The translations under genes were made by a program, and so were the position numbers. From assembly GCA_007693605.1 (NCBI GenBank), contig REDG01000031.1, positions 1 to 41,811 on the forward strand: a DNA stretch of 41,811 bases. Reading direction: 5' to 3'. The notes beneath the pieces were generated by a model that did no database searches, was not told where the DNA came from, and worked only from the letters and a program-made list of their open reading frames with translations. The stretch comes from Bradymonadales bacterium. Lineage in GTDB: Bacteria > Bdellovibrionota > UBA2394. Positions 26,669 to 34,741 of this stretch are shown here, in pieces (within the stretch, counting starts at the first letter, position 1; every line of letters starts with the position of its first letter).

Positions 26669-28225
26669 TTAGGGGCGCAACTTCCAAGTCACTTGGTACA
26701 AATCGTGCCGTCTGTCTTTCAAATTTTGTACGGTGCCTGAGTTTCGAGCCACCAGCAGGTCTTCAATGCGCAAATCGGCAACCGCCACCGTTTCCACATT
26801 CGGGGTCGTATCGGCTGCGATTCCGTCCCTCGCAAAGGGAAAGTCGCAAGGAGTCAGAATGGCTGACTGAGCGTATTGAATATCCATATTTTCCACCCGA
26901 GGAAGGTTTCCAACATTGCCTGCCATCGCCACGAAGATCTGATTCTCCACAGCCCTGGCTTGTGCGCAGTAACGAACCCGAAGATAACTATGCCTTTCAT
27001 CTGTACAGAACGGAATAAACAGAATTCTCGCCCCTTGATTCACGAGGTGCCGCACGAGTTCCGGAAACTCCGAGTCATAGCAGATCAGAACCCCAATTGG
27101 TCCGCAATCGGTGTCGATGGGGGCCACCTCACTGCCTCCCGTCATATCCCACCAATACCTCTCGTTCGGGGTGGTATGAATTTTTGGCTGTTCAAAGACA
27201 GAACCGTCTCGAAGAAAGACAAAGCAAACATTCTGCAGGTCATTTCTGCCCCTTCGCACGGCGGTCGATCCGCCGATGATATTGATATTATAAGAAAGCG
27301 CCAACTCCTGAAGCGCTTGCTTAAAAACTTCTGCAAACTCTGCCATATGCTCGATGGCTTTTCTTGGCTTGAGTGGTTTCGACTGAATCGAAAGCAACTG
27401 AAGAGTAAACCACTCCGGAAACACCACAAAGTCAGAGCGGTAGTCTGATGCCACATCGACAAAGTATTCGACGAGCTGAATAAACTCCTCAAAAGATGAA
27501 ACCGAACGCATTTTGTATTGCACACAGGTGATTCTTACTTTGGTGCTCGGAAAAGCCACCGTGGAGCGCCCCTTTGGCGCCACTTCGACATAGGCCGGAT
27601 TTCTCCAGATCAAGAGAACCGCATTTCCGAGCGAAGACTGGTCGATCGGTAGATAGGCCTCTAAGACACTCTGAATCTCAAAACCATTTCTCAATTGAAA
27701 GGAGAGCACTCGATCTCGAACTCTCTTCTCTTTCACGGCCTTGACATATTCTTCGGCGGAACTGAAGTTCTTTAGACGCTTCTTAAACTCTGGAATTCGT
27801 CCGGCAATCACGATGCCCTTGAGCTGATCTCTCTCAACCAATTTCTTCCGCTCTTCGTAGAGTCTTCGGCCAATTCTCAAGCCCCGATAATCCGGATGAA
27901 CGCAGACCTCCATGCCGTAGAGCATTTCTCCATCTGGCTCGTGTCGACTGTTAAAACCACCGCCGGTGATTTCGGCCCACTGATGAGGTCTTGTTGCTTT
28001 CTCTTCAGAGATTAGAAAGGAGGCCGCATAGCCCACGATTTTATCTTCATAGATGGCGACGAAGGTCCCCTCATTGTAATGGTTGATCTGACCCCGAATA
28101 TGCCCCGGCTGATACGGAGGCATATGAGGATAGGCCGACCTTGTCAGCTCCAATATGCCTGGAATATCAGAAAGTTGAGCCGAACGAATAAGAAGTTTAG
28201 GAAGAACAAGAGACTTTTTTGCCAT
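26669..28225 (-). CDS. GNAT acetyltransferase fused to a carbon-nitrogen hydrolase
   Basis: The 518 residues hold two domains. A GNAT acetyltransferase (about 10-210) includes the acetyl-CoA loop HPDYRGLRIGRRLYEERKK. A nitrilase-superfamily amidohydrolase (about 225-510) has the Glu-Lys-Cys triad in VFPEWF (about 266), QPKIHTT (about 348) and ICYDSEFPE (about 381). Such fusions are known in other bacteria (the YhcX type of Bacillus). The substrate is unknown; joint acyl transfer and amide cleavage is inferred. ATG 28225 is kept although the ribosome site is weak. The gene stands alone. Confidence 0.88.
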   Translation of the reverse strand: MAKKSLVLPKLLIRSAQLSDIPGILELTRSAYPHMPPYQPGHIRGQINHYNEGTFVAIYEDKIVGYAASFLISEEKATRPHQWAEITGGGFNSRHEPDGEMLYGMEVCVHPDYRGLRIGRRLYEERKKLVERDQLKGIVIAGRIPEFKKRLKNFSSAEEYVKAVKEKRVRDRVLSFQLRNGFEIQSVLEAYLPIDQSSLGNAVLLIWRNPAYVEVAPKGRSTVAFPSTKVRITCVQYKMRSVSSFEEFIQLVEYFVDVASDYRSDFVVFPEWFTLQLLSIQSKPLKPRKAIEHMAEFAEVFKQALQELALSYNINIIGGSTAVRRGRNDLQNVCFVFLRDGSVFEQPKIHTTPNERYWWDMTGGSEVAPIDTDCGPIGVLICYDSEFPELVRHLVNQGARILFIPFCTDERHSYLRVRYCAQARAVENQIFVAMAGNVGNLPRVENMDIQYAQSAILTPCDFPFARDGIAADTTPNVETVAVADLRIEDLLVARNSGTVQNLKDRRHDLYQVTWKLRP

Positions 28226-28310
28226 ACGAAGGCTAGTCTTGCGAAAAAACAGCCCACTGACAATTTGAAAGACTCAAGGATTGATTGAAAGCCTTCGAAT
28301 CGAGGTCAGG

Positions 28311-28336
28311 GCAGATGGGCCTTTAGCGACGCTCCC
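28311..28336 (+). repeat. Dispersed element, solo terminal repeat (copy 4)
   Basis: GCAGATGGGCCTTTAGCGAC at 28311-28330, followed by a run of C, matches the right terminal repeat of the 31978 copy. The last bases read GCTCCCC rather than AGTCCC. No core is seen beside it. It includes the stop codon of the minus-strand gene ending at 28323. Confidence 0.75.
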
Positions 28337-29657
28337 CCTGAAGGAGTTCTTCTCTCCGCTTCCTCAAACTAACCGGCAGCTGTAAGAGTGATTCCAAAAG
28401 GAGCTTTTGCCTTTCGGCTTGGGGTTTGTCTTCGATTTCTTGCATCAAGAGCAACAGATCCAAGCTTCTCATGAGACTCAGGTTGAGAGCCTGGGCGTGC
28501 TGTCGCTTGTCAGAATCGAACTCCAACCTTAGCTTCTCTTCAAATGAACTATCATCCATCGGATTCAATAAAAGCAGGCCGGGCAGGTTTGGAGACTCTC
28601 CAATTTCCTCTCGCTGAGAATCGAAGACATTCAAGTCGTTTCGCTTCAAATCTCGATCCATGGCCTCCACCCGAATCAAAAGAAGAGGCGGAGAGCTTTC
28701 CGACATCCGAAGAATCGAAAGCTCGGGCTGCGACTTGACCTGATCAACCCAGAATCCAAAGAAATCTTGAAAGAGATCTCGACAGACCTTAAAGAGAGGC
28801 TCTCCTGAAAAGGACACGATCCCCTTCCATGATTCCAGCTTATCAATGACGACCTCAAGCTCTTGCAAAGCCGCTTGCATTTCGTCTCTTTGCTTTTTGA
28901 GCTCCGTTTCTTTTCGAAATTGGAGCGCCTGAGCCCACTCCGGCAGACTGGCGCTCGACTCTGGGCCTTCCTTTTTGGCGCGAAGCTGCTCGTCTATCGC
29001 TTTTAAAAGCTCAAAACAAGGCTGTCCGAGACTCCGACCTTTCAGTCTTTTCCGGAAGCAAGGTAAAACAAAAACTTGGCTTTCGATGATCAGGCCATGA
29101 AGACCCTTACTCGAACTGACGCTCGGAATCATTTCGAAAGCATCGCTTGGCAGGAAACTCACTTTTGTAGAGGCCCAGTTTTTTACATAAGCCTCGAAAG
29201 CCTTAAGATGCGAGCTCAAACTCAGGCCCGACTTTTCTTGCTGGCGCTGAACTCGAAAGCGATTCAGAATTCTCTTCGCCAGATCAGTGGTGCTAATCAA
29301 ACTCGTTGGGTATCGGGTTCCCTCGTTGATTTTATCGACCATCTCATCCACGAGAAGGCAAACCCAGCTGCCCGCTTCCATCTGCTTGAGAACCTTTGCC
29401 TCCATACGACCCAAAGCCTCGAGGTCTGAATCACAAATACTTCGAGGCCCATCTCTGTCTGGGGTTTCTGTGATTCGCTCGTAGACCCCCGAGGGAATCA
29501 AATAACCATCGTAAGAGAGCTGACTCGACTCCGCTTCGATCTTGCTCAAAAAATCGATCCGACCCCAGTCGGTGTCCATAGACTTTGAATCCGGCTCAAA
29601 GCCCAAGCGATCAAATCCGATGGCGCAGACCTTCCAATCTCTTTTATTTTTTTGCAT
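28323..29657 (-). CDS. Coiled-coil protein with a possible degenerate restriction-fold C-terminus
   Basis: I do not recognise the family by name. The 444 residues have an alpha/beta N-terminal part (to about 215; HGLIIESQVFVLPCF, VCLLVDEM). A coiled coil follows (about 245-275, KKQRDEMQAALQELEVVIDKL). The C-terminal part (about 280-420) has the strand-helix rhythm of the PD-(D/E)xK-like domains often found after such coils: GEPLFKVCRDLFQDFFGFWV, then LLIRVEA, then PGLLLLNPMDD, then MRSLDLLLLM. The usual ExK is replaced by RVEA, so it is probably inactive; this is inference. The last codons (ERR, TAA) come from the repeat. Confidence 0.6.
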   Translation of the reverse strand: MQKNKRDWKVCAIGFDRLGFEPDSKSMDTDWGRIDFLSKIEAESSQLSYDGYLIPSGVYERITETPDRDGPRSICDSDLEALGRMEAKVLKQMEAGSWVCLLVDEMVDKINEGTRYPTSLISTTDLAKRILNRFRVQRQQEKSGLSLSSHLKAFEAYVKNWASTKVSFLPSDAFEMIPSVSSSKGLHGLIIESQVFVLPCFRKRLKGRSLGQPCFELLKAIDEQLRAKKEGPESSASLPEWAQALQFRKETELKKQRDEMQAALQELEVVIDKLESWKGIVSFSGEPLFKVCRDLFQDFFGFWVDQVKSQPELSILRMSESSPPLLLIRVEAMDRDLKRNDLNVFDSQREEIGESPNLPGLLLLNPMDDSSFEEKLRLEFDSDKRQHAQALNLSLMRSLDLLLLMQEIEDKPQAERQKLLLESLLQLPVSLRKRREELLQGERR

Positions 29658-29695
29658 GAATCTCTTAAATCTCCCCGAAGTTTAGTTTAGCAGAT

Positions 29696-31123
29696 CTAAG
29701 AGACTTTCAACACTTGGCTGCCCTGGGGCGTATCTTCCACCCGATAGCCCATTTTTAGGAGCTCCGCACGAATTCGGTCGGAGTCTGCCCATCGCTTTTC
29801 AGCTCGCGCCTTTTCCCTCTCTTGCACCAATTTCTGCACCTCGTCACCTAAAGTCTCTGAAGACTCTTGACTTAAAACCTCTTGAAGCCCCAATGCAAAA
29901 AAATCATCTGACCAAAGCAGAAGCGATGTTTTTTCTTCAACGCTGGCTTGAGGATCTTTTAAAGCCTCAAACAAAAGGCCGAGGGCTCGGGGACTATTCA
30001 GATCATCAAAAAGCGCCTGCTTCATTCGTTCTTGATTTTGAGTCACAAATTCTGAACTTCCCAACCCCCCTTGCCTCGAGCCCGCCTGACCGACAGATCG
30101 CGTCCAGTCTCGCAATCGATTGAGTAGGCCCGTATAGCCGGCCTCGGCAGCATCTAGGCTGGTCCAATCGAAATGTAGTTCGGTTCGGTAATGGGCCTGC
30201 AAACAAAGAAATCGAAAGGCTCGAGGTCGATAGCCCTTGTCCTCTAAGAGCTTGAGCCTTAAAAAGTCCTCTTTAGACTTGCTCATCTTTCCGGAGCTCT
30301 CGGTCAAAAACTCAGCGTGAAGCCAGTAGCGGGCGAATATTTTCTCGGTGGCGCACTCACTTTGGGCAATCTCATTGGTGTGATGAACGGGGATGTGATC
30401 TTTTCCCCCACAGTGAATATCAAAACTCTCTCCGAGATACTTTATGGCCATCGCAGAGCATTCAATATGCCAGCCCGGAAAGCCTTTGCCCCAAGGACTC
30501 TCCCACTCCATCTGCCGCTTTTTCTTCGGGGGTGAAAACTTCCAAAGCGCAAAGTCGGTGACCGCTCGCTTTTCACCCATTCCCACCCGCATCCCTGCTT
30601 CTAGATTTTCGACATCCAAACGAGCAAAGTCTGCGTAGCGAGGAAATTTTTGAGTATCAAAATAGAGCCCATCGGTTGTTCGGTAAACAAATCCTCGCTT
30701 CTCGAGAGACTGAATAAGCTCGATCATCTCTTGAATATGATCGGTTGCCTTTGGAAGTCGATCGGGCATTCGGCAGCCCAATTTCTGAAAGTCGTCTAGA
30801 AAGCTTTGAGTATAATAATTGGCGATTTCCCGTGCAGACTTTCCCTCTCGGGCGGCCCCCTTCTCCATCTTGTCTTCACCCTCGTCGGCATCTGAAACCA
30901 AATGCCCAACATCGGTAATATTCATGACATGAAAGACTTCATAGCCTGCCAAATGCAGGCTTCGAACTAAGAGATCCTCAAACAGAAATGTGCGCAGGTT
31001 TCCAATGTGAGCGTAGTGATAGACGGTCGGTCCACAGGTGTAGAGCCGAACCTGAGGAGGCTTAAGAGCCTTAAACTCTTCTTTTGATCGGCTCAGAGTA
31101 TTGAAAAGAAAAAACTTCTCCAC
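29696..31123 (-). CDS. cysS: Cysteinyl-tRNA synthetase
   Basis: It charges tRNA-Cys with cysteine. The 475 residues match the family. They include the zinc ligand region LYTCGPTVYHYAHIGNLRT with the HIGH motif (HIGN), PGWHIECSAMA, HHTNEIAQSE, and the KMSKS loop (SGKMSKS). The start is GTG 31123 with no strong ribosome site, fixed by the family N-terminus (MEKFFLFNTLSRSKEEF). The coiled-coil gene follows after 38 bases, so the two may share a transcript. Confidence 0.96.
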   Translation of the reverse strand: MEKFFLFNTLSRSKEEFKALKPPQVRLYTCGPTVYHYAHIGNLRTFLFEDLLVRSLHLAGYEVFHVMNITDVGHLVSDADEGEDKMEKGAAREGKSAREIANYYTQSFLDDFQKLGCRMPDRLPKATDHIQEMIELIQSLEKRGFVYRTTDGLYFDTQKFPRYADFARLDVENLEAGMRVGMGEKRAVTDFALWKFSPPKKKRQMEWESPWGKGFPGWHIECSAMAIKYLGESFDIHCGGKDHIPVHHTNEIAQSECATEKIFARYWLHAEFLTESSGKMSKSKEDFLRLKLLEDKGYRPRAFRFLCLQAHYRTELHFDWTSLDAAEAGYTGLLNRLRDWTRSVGQAGSRQGGLGSSEFVTQNQERMKQALFDDLNSPRALGLLFEALKDPQASVEEKTSLLLWSDDFFALGLQEVLSQESSETLGDEVQKLVQEREKARAEKRWADSDRIRAELLKMGYRVEDTPQGSQVLKVS

Positions 31124-31170
31124 GCTTCAGTCTTGCCGATGGCCGCCCGAGATTCAAGTCTTGTGAAGCC

Positions 31171-31845
31171 TCAATCGGAGCTTTCTGCAAAGGTCCATGT
31201 CCAATTCACCAAGGTGCTGACTTCGCTCGCCGGAAATGTCCATCGTCGAGCCCTTGGTTCCAGACAGAACAGGAGCATTTCTGAGCCCTTAAAGCCTGCA
31301 AGTTCTCGAACTCGACCCACCTCTCCAGAACTTAAAACCTCAAACTGAAGCCGCAAATCTCCCGTTTCCATCTCCGAAACCTGATCTCTCGCCCAATCGT
31401 AGCACTCCTTGAAGTCACTGGATCTTGCATCCATCACCTTTTCAATATCCCCCTCTTCGAGACCCTTCATCGAAATCGACGATCTCCTCGTGTACTCAAA
31501 ATGCAAATCCACTGGCCCGCGAGAAAAAGGAGGAGAAGCCCTCCAGGATTCGACGATTCTAGACAGACAGTGAACCAAGGGGCCCGAGCCTGCAAAACTC
31601 TCGATGCTTCGAACGGAGCCGAACTCTCCGTTGGGCAAATAATCTGCTCTCAATCGCAGGCTCCCCCCATCGACGCTCGGAAACCTTTCTTGAAAGTCTC
31701 GATAACAATTCTGGATTCTAAACTCAGACTCAATCATCAGGGCCTCGACCGTAGACTGGTCCGTTTGAGCGGCATGTTTAGAGGCACAAGCAACGACCAA
31801 AGGAGCGAGAAAGAAGAGAGTCAAAACAAGCTGAAGTTTTTTCAT
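31171..31845 (-). CDS. Lipoprotein with two AgmX/PglI-like domains
   Basis: The 224 residues begin with a lipoprotein signal, MKKLQLVLTLFFLAPLVVACAS. Two copies of one domain follow (about 38-115 and 135-220). Each has the pattern of a helix with a Cys (RIQNCYRDF; DFKECYDWA), a strand with LRLRADYLPNGEFGSVRS or LRLQFEVLSSGEVGRVRE, then a second Cys (VHCL; LFCL) and a final aromatic strand. The pattern matches AgmX/PglI C-terminal domains of deltaproteobacteria, and the Cys pair in each copy probably forms a disulfide. It lies 47 bases before cysS. Confidence 0.72.
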   Translation of the reverse strand: MKKLQLVLTLFFLAPLVVACASKHAAQTDQSTVEALMIESEFRIQNCYRDFQERFPSVDGGSLRLRADYLPNGEFGSVRSIESFAGSGPLVHCLSRIVESWRASPPFSRGPVDLHFEYTRRSSISMKGLEEGDIEKVMDARSSDFKECYDWARDQVSEMETGDLRLQFEVLSSGEVGRVRELAGFKGSEMLLFCLEPRARRWTFPASEVSTLVNWTWTFAESSD

Positions 31846-31912
31846 GCCCAGACTCTATAAAAAATAAGCAGCCCTGTAAATGCTTCAACCCCCCCCCAGC
31901 GGCTCAAGAGGC

Positions 31913-31972
31913 GCATGCCAGGTCCGAGAAGCGCAGCGACGCAGCCGACGAAGCAGATGGGCCTTTAGCGAA
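31913..31972 (+). repeat. Dispersed element, copy 3a (right half)
   Basis: The right half of the element, from GCATGCCA through the core CGAGAAGCGCAGCGACGCAG to GATGGGCCTTTAGCG, in the same orientation as and 5 bases before the complete copy. The facing terminal repeats of the two copies (GGCCTTTAGCG and CGATAAAGGTCC) can form a hairpin. Confidence 0.8.
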
Positions 31973-31977
31973 CCATC

Positions 31978-32101
31978 GGGACTGTCGATAAAGGTCCAGA
32001 TGCGAGAAGACAAGGAGCGAGCATCGCAGTGTGGTTTAGATGCCACTCGAGAAGCGCAGCGACGCAGCCGACGAAGCAGATGGGCCTTTAGCGGCAGTCC
32101 C
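31978..32101 (+). repeat. Dispersed element, complete copy with terminal inverted repeats
   Basis: About 124 bp, bounded by 26-bp imperfect inverted repeats: 31978-32003 (GGGACTGTCGATAAAGGTCC...) and 32076-32101 (reverse complement GGGACTGCCGCTAAAGGCCC...). By hand count 21 of 26 positions agree. Inside are GAGCGAGCATCGCAGTGTGG, a GTGG/CCAC hairpin with an 8-base loop, and CTCGAGAAGCGCAGCGACGC. It encodes no protein, so it would be a non-autonomous MITE- or REP-like element. The right repeat contains the stop of fbpC. Confidence 0.85.
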
Positions 32102-33137
32102 GAAAGCAGATGACATGCTCCATCTCAAGCCTAACCCCAATCTCCTCCCCTTCTTGAAAGTCATCGTGGCTGGGGATGAGGGCCAAGACTCGACTTCCAG
32201 ACGGAGTTTCTAGGCGATAGAGGAAGTAGGGCCCGCGAAAGGAGCGGGAGATCACTCGCAGTTTTACGGGGCTCTCTGGATCAAAGACTAAATCGTCTGG
32301 TCGCACGAGGGTCATCACCCGATCTTGGGGCTTTAAGCCTGAAGGCAATTTTGCCTGCAATAGGCCAAGCTCCAAGCGAATGCAATTTGGGCCTACGACC
32401 TCACCCTCTATAAAACTTCCTCGCCCAATAAAGTCGGCCACAAAACTATTCTTGGGCTCATGATAAAGCCGATAGGCTTCTGCGAATTGTTGAATCTGCC
32501 CGTCCTTCATCACCGCAATGCGATCGCCAAAATCAAATGCCTCTGATTGAGAATGGGTCACCATCAAAGCACTTGTGCCCAACGACTTTAAGATACTGCG
32601 AATCTCACTCGCAAGATGTGTTCTTAGCTCAGGATCGAGCTGAGAAAGAGGTTCGTCCAACAAAAGAAGACGGGGGTCGGGGGCCAATGCTCTTGCAATC
32701 GCCACTCGCTGCTTCTCCCCTCCAGAAATCTGATGGGGGTACTGCTTCGACAAGGCTCCCAAGCCAACCATTTCTAAAAGTCGGTCGACTCTGCTCTTTC
32801 TCTCAACCGCAGAGAGATGAGAAACTCCGAAAGCGATATTCTCGAAGACCGTCAAATGCGGGAACAGGGCAAAGTCTTGAAACACAAAGCCCACCCCTCT
32901 CGCCTCAGGCCTCAACTGAAAGCCCCTTTTCGACAACAGATTTTCGTTCAACAAGATTCGGCCCGAGTTGATTTTCTGAAAGCCCGCAATGGCCCGAAGA
33001 CAGGTGGTCTTTCCCGATCCGCTGGGCCCCAAGAGACATGAAATTTCTGAAGGTTCTAAGGCAAACGAAGTTTGCCTAAGCACTTGCTTTGAACCAAACG
33101 AAACTTCTACCTCTTCAAAATTCAGTCCTGCAGTCAT
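32088..33137 (-). CDS. fbpC: Fe(III) ABC transporter ATP-binding protein
   Basis: The ATPase of a ferric-iron importer. The 349 residues have Walker A GPSGSGKTT, Q-loop FVFQDFALFPHLTV, signature ISGGEKQRVAIARAL, Walker B LLLLDEPLSQLD and the switch His in VTHSQ. A C-terminal regulatory (TOBE-like) domain follows about residue 240. Its ATG overlaps the permease stop as ATGA. The last four codons and the TAA (RDCR) lie inside the terminal repeat of the dispersed element, so the native C-terminus has been replaced or trimmed. Confidence 0.9.
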   Translation of the reverse strand: MTAGLNFEEVEVSFGSKQVLRQTSFALEPSEISCLLGPSGSGKTTCLRAIAGFQKINSGRILLNENLLSKRGFQLRPEARGVGFVFQDFALFPHLTVFENIAFGVSHLSAVERKSRVDRLLEMVGLGALSKQYPHQISGGEKQRVAIARALAPDPRLLLLDEPLSQLDPELRTHLASEIRSILKSLGTSALMVTHSQSEAFDFGDRIAVMKDGQIQQFAEAYRLYHEPKNSFVADFIGRGSFIEGEVVGPNCIRLELGLLQAKLPSGLKPQDRVMTLVRPDDLVFDPESPVKLRVISRSFRGPYFLYRLETPSGSRVLALIPSHDDFQEGEEIGVRLEMEHVICFRDCR

Positions 33138-34741
33138 CGAGAATCCTCAGCTTTACGAATACCGCTTAACTTTAGACTAAGCCACAAGACGATCGGAAAG
33201 GATATCATCACAATCACCAGAGCCGGTAGGGCCGCCCTCTCCCACTCCCCCTCGCGGGTGAACTCGAATATCCGAACGGCCAAGGTGTCCCAACCGAAGG
33301 GTCGCATCATCACATGAATGGGCATCTCTTTGAGGCAATCCATCATCACAAACAGAAAGGCGGCCAAGACAGAGGGGCGAATCAGAGGAAAGTGAAGCCT
33401 TAAAAAAAGTCGAAAGCCCGAGACTCCCAAAGACTGACTGGCCTCATCAAGATTCATCGAGAGCCGACGAAAGCCCTGATAAATCGGCTGAAAGCCGACG
33501 GCAAAAAATCGCAGGCCCAAAGCCATCCACATGGCCAGAAGGACCCACTGCCCCATGGCTCCCGTTGATCCAAAGATAAAAATGAGAACCAGACTCAAAG
33601 AGAGAGCCAGCACGCTGCCCGGAAAGGCATAAGCCACCGTTGCAAAGCGAGCGAAAGAGAACAGAGCCTTTAGCCGATAGATTCTCTGAAGATAGGTGAT
33701 GAGAAAGGCAAAGAAGCACACCAAAATCGCCGTTGCAGCACTCATGAGAATCGCATTTCTCACCCAGCCCAAAAACCGAGCATCGAGCCCCCCTTGAATG
33801 CTTGGCAAACTCCAAAGAATCAGTTGAAGAACAGGGAGAACAAAGACCACAAACCAAAAACAAGTTACTCCCGTAGAGATGAGCCAGGTCCAAGGTCTCG
33901 AGATCTGAAACTCCCAGGGGGCTTCGGCCCCTGCCCCTCGGTCTTCGTAGCGCAAATGCTCCCTGGTGAGCTTTCTCAAAAGCCCCAAGAACAGGAGAAC
34001 AATGCCCAAGTGAATCAGAGCCAGCTGAGCGGCATGAGGAAGCGAGAACATTGAGAACCAGACCCGATAGACGGCCACCGTCAGAGTTTCAATATTGAAA
34101 GCCGAGGCCACTCCAAAGTCTGCCATAGACTCCATTAGAACCAGGGCCACGCCTGAGAGAATCCAGGGTCGGGCTAGTGGAAGGGAGAGCCTCCAAACGC
34201 CTGCAAATGGTCGACAACCAAGGCTTCTCGAAGCTTCAAAGAGACTAGCGCCTTGAGAGCGAAAGGCCTCTCGGGCCAAAAGATAAACATAGGGATAAAA
34301 GGAGGCTGCCAACACCAGGCTCATCCCAAGCCTAGATCGAATTTGAAAAAGGGCGTGGCCATCAACGGCCCAGCTCTCTCGAAGCCAGGTCATCAACTGA
34401 CTTGAATAATCCAAACTTCCAATGGCGATAAAGGCAAAAACATAGGCCGGAAAGGCCAGCGGCAAAGCCAAAACGGCTGAGAAGAACCTGCGCCCCGGAA
34501 AGTCAACAAAGACGACCAGCCAGGCAAGAATCACTCCGACCAAGCTCGCGAAAAAAATCGCCAGAAAGCTGGTGACGAGAGTGTTCCAGAGCGCGCGCCA
34601 CAGAACAAACTCATAGATATGAGACCAAAGATCTTCTGTCCCGCGAAAGGCAAAGAGCAGCAAACTGAGAATAGAGGCGCAAAGCACCAAGCTTGGAAGG
34701 CTAAGAACTAGAGCCCGTAAGGCATTAACGATACTGGACAC
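33134..34741 (-). CDS. fbpB: Fe(III) ABC transporter permease
   Basis: A double-length inner-membrane permease of 535 residues with about twelve membrane segments in two homologous halves. Each half has the inner-membrane-protein loop that contacts the ATPase (EASRSLGCRPFAGVWRLSLPLARP near 175; EASQSLGVSGFRLFLRLHFPLIRP near 445). This is the FbpB/SfuB type of ferric-iron permease. The start is GTG 34741, overlapping the end of fbpA by 17 bases without a clear ribosome site, so coupling is likely. fbpC overlaps its stop. Confidence 0.92.
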   Translation of the reverse strand: MSSIVNALRALVLSLPSLVLCASILSLLLFAFRGTEDLWSHIYEFVLWRALWNTLVTSFLAIFFASLVGVILAWLVVFVDFPGRRFFSAVLALPLAFPAYVFAFIAIGSLDYSSQLMTWLRESWAVDGHALFQIRSRLGMSLVLAASFYPYVYLLAREAFRSQGASLFEASRSLGCRPFAGVWRLSLPLARPWILSGVALVLMESMADFGVASAFNIETLTVAVYRVWFSMFSLPHAAQLALIHLGIVLLFLGLLRKLTREHLRYEDRGAGAEAPWEFQISRPWTWLISTGVTCFWFVVFVLPVLQLILWSLPSIQGGLDARFLGWVRNAILMSAATAILVCFFAFLITYLQRIYRLKALFSFARFATVAYAFPGSVLALSLSLVLIFIFGSTGAMGQWVLLAMWMALGLRFFAVGFQPIYQGFRRLSMNLDEASQSLGVSGFRLFLRLHFPLIRPSVLAAFLFVMMDCLKEMPIHVMMRPFGWDTLAVRIFEFTREGEWERAALPALVIVMISFPIVLWLSLKLSGIRKAEDSR

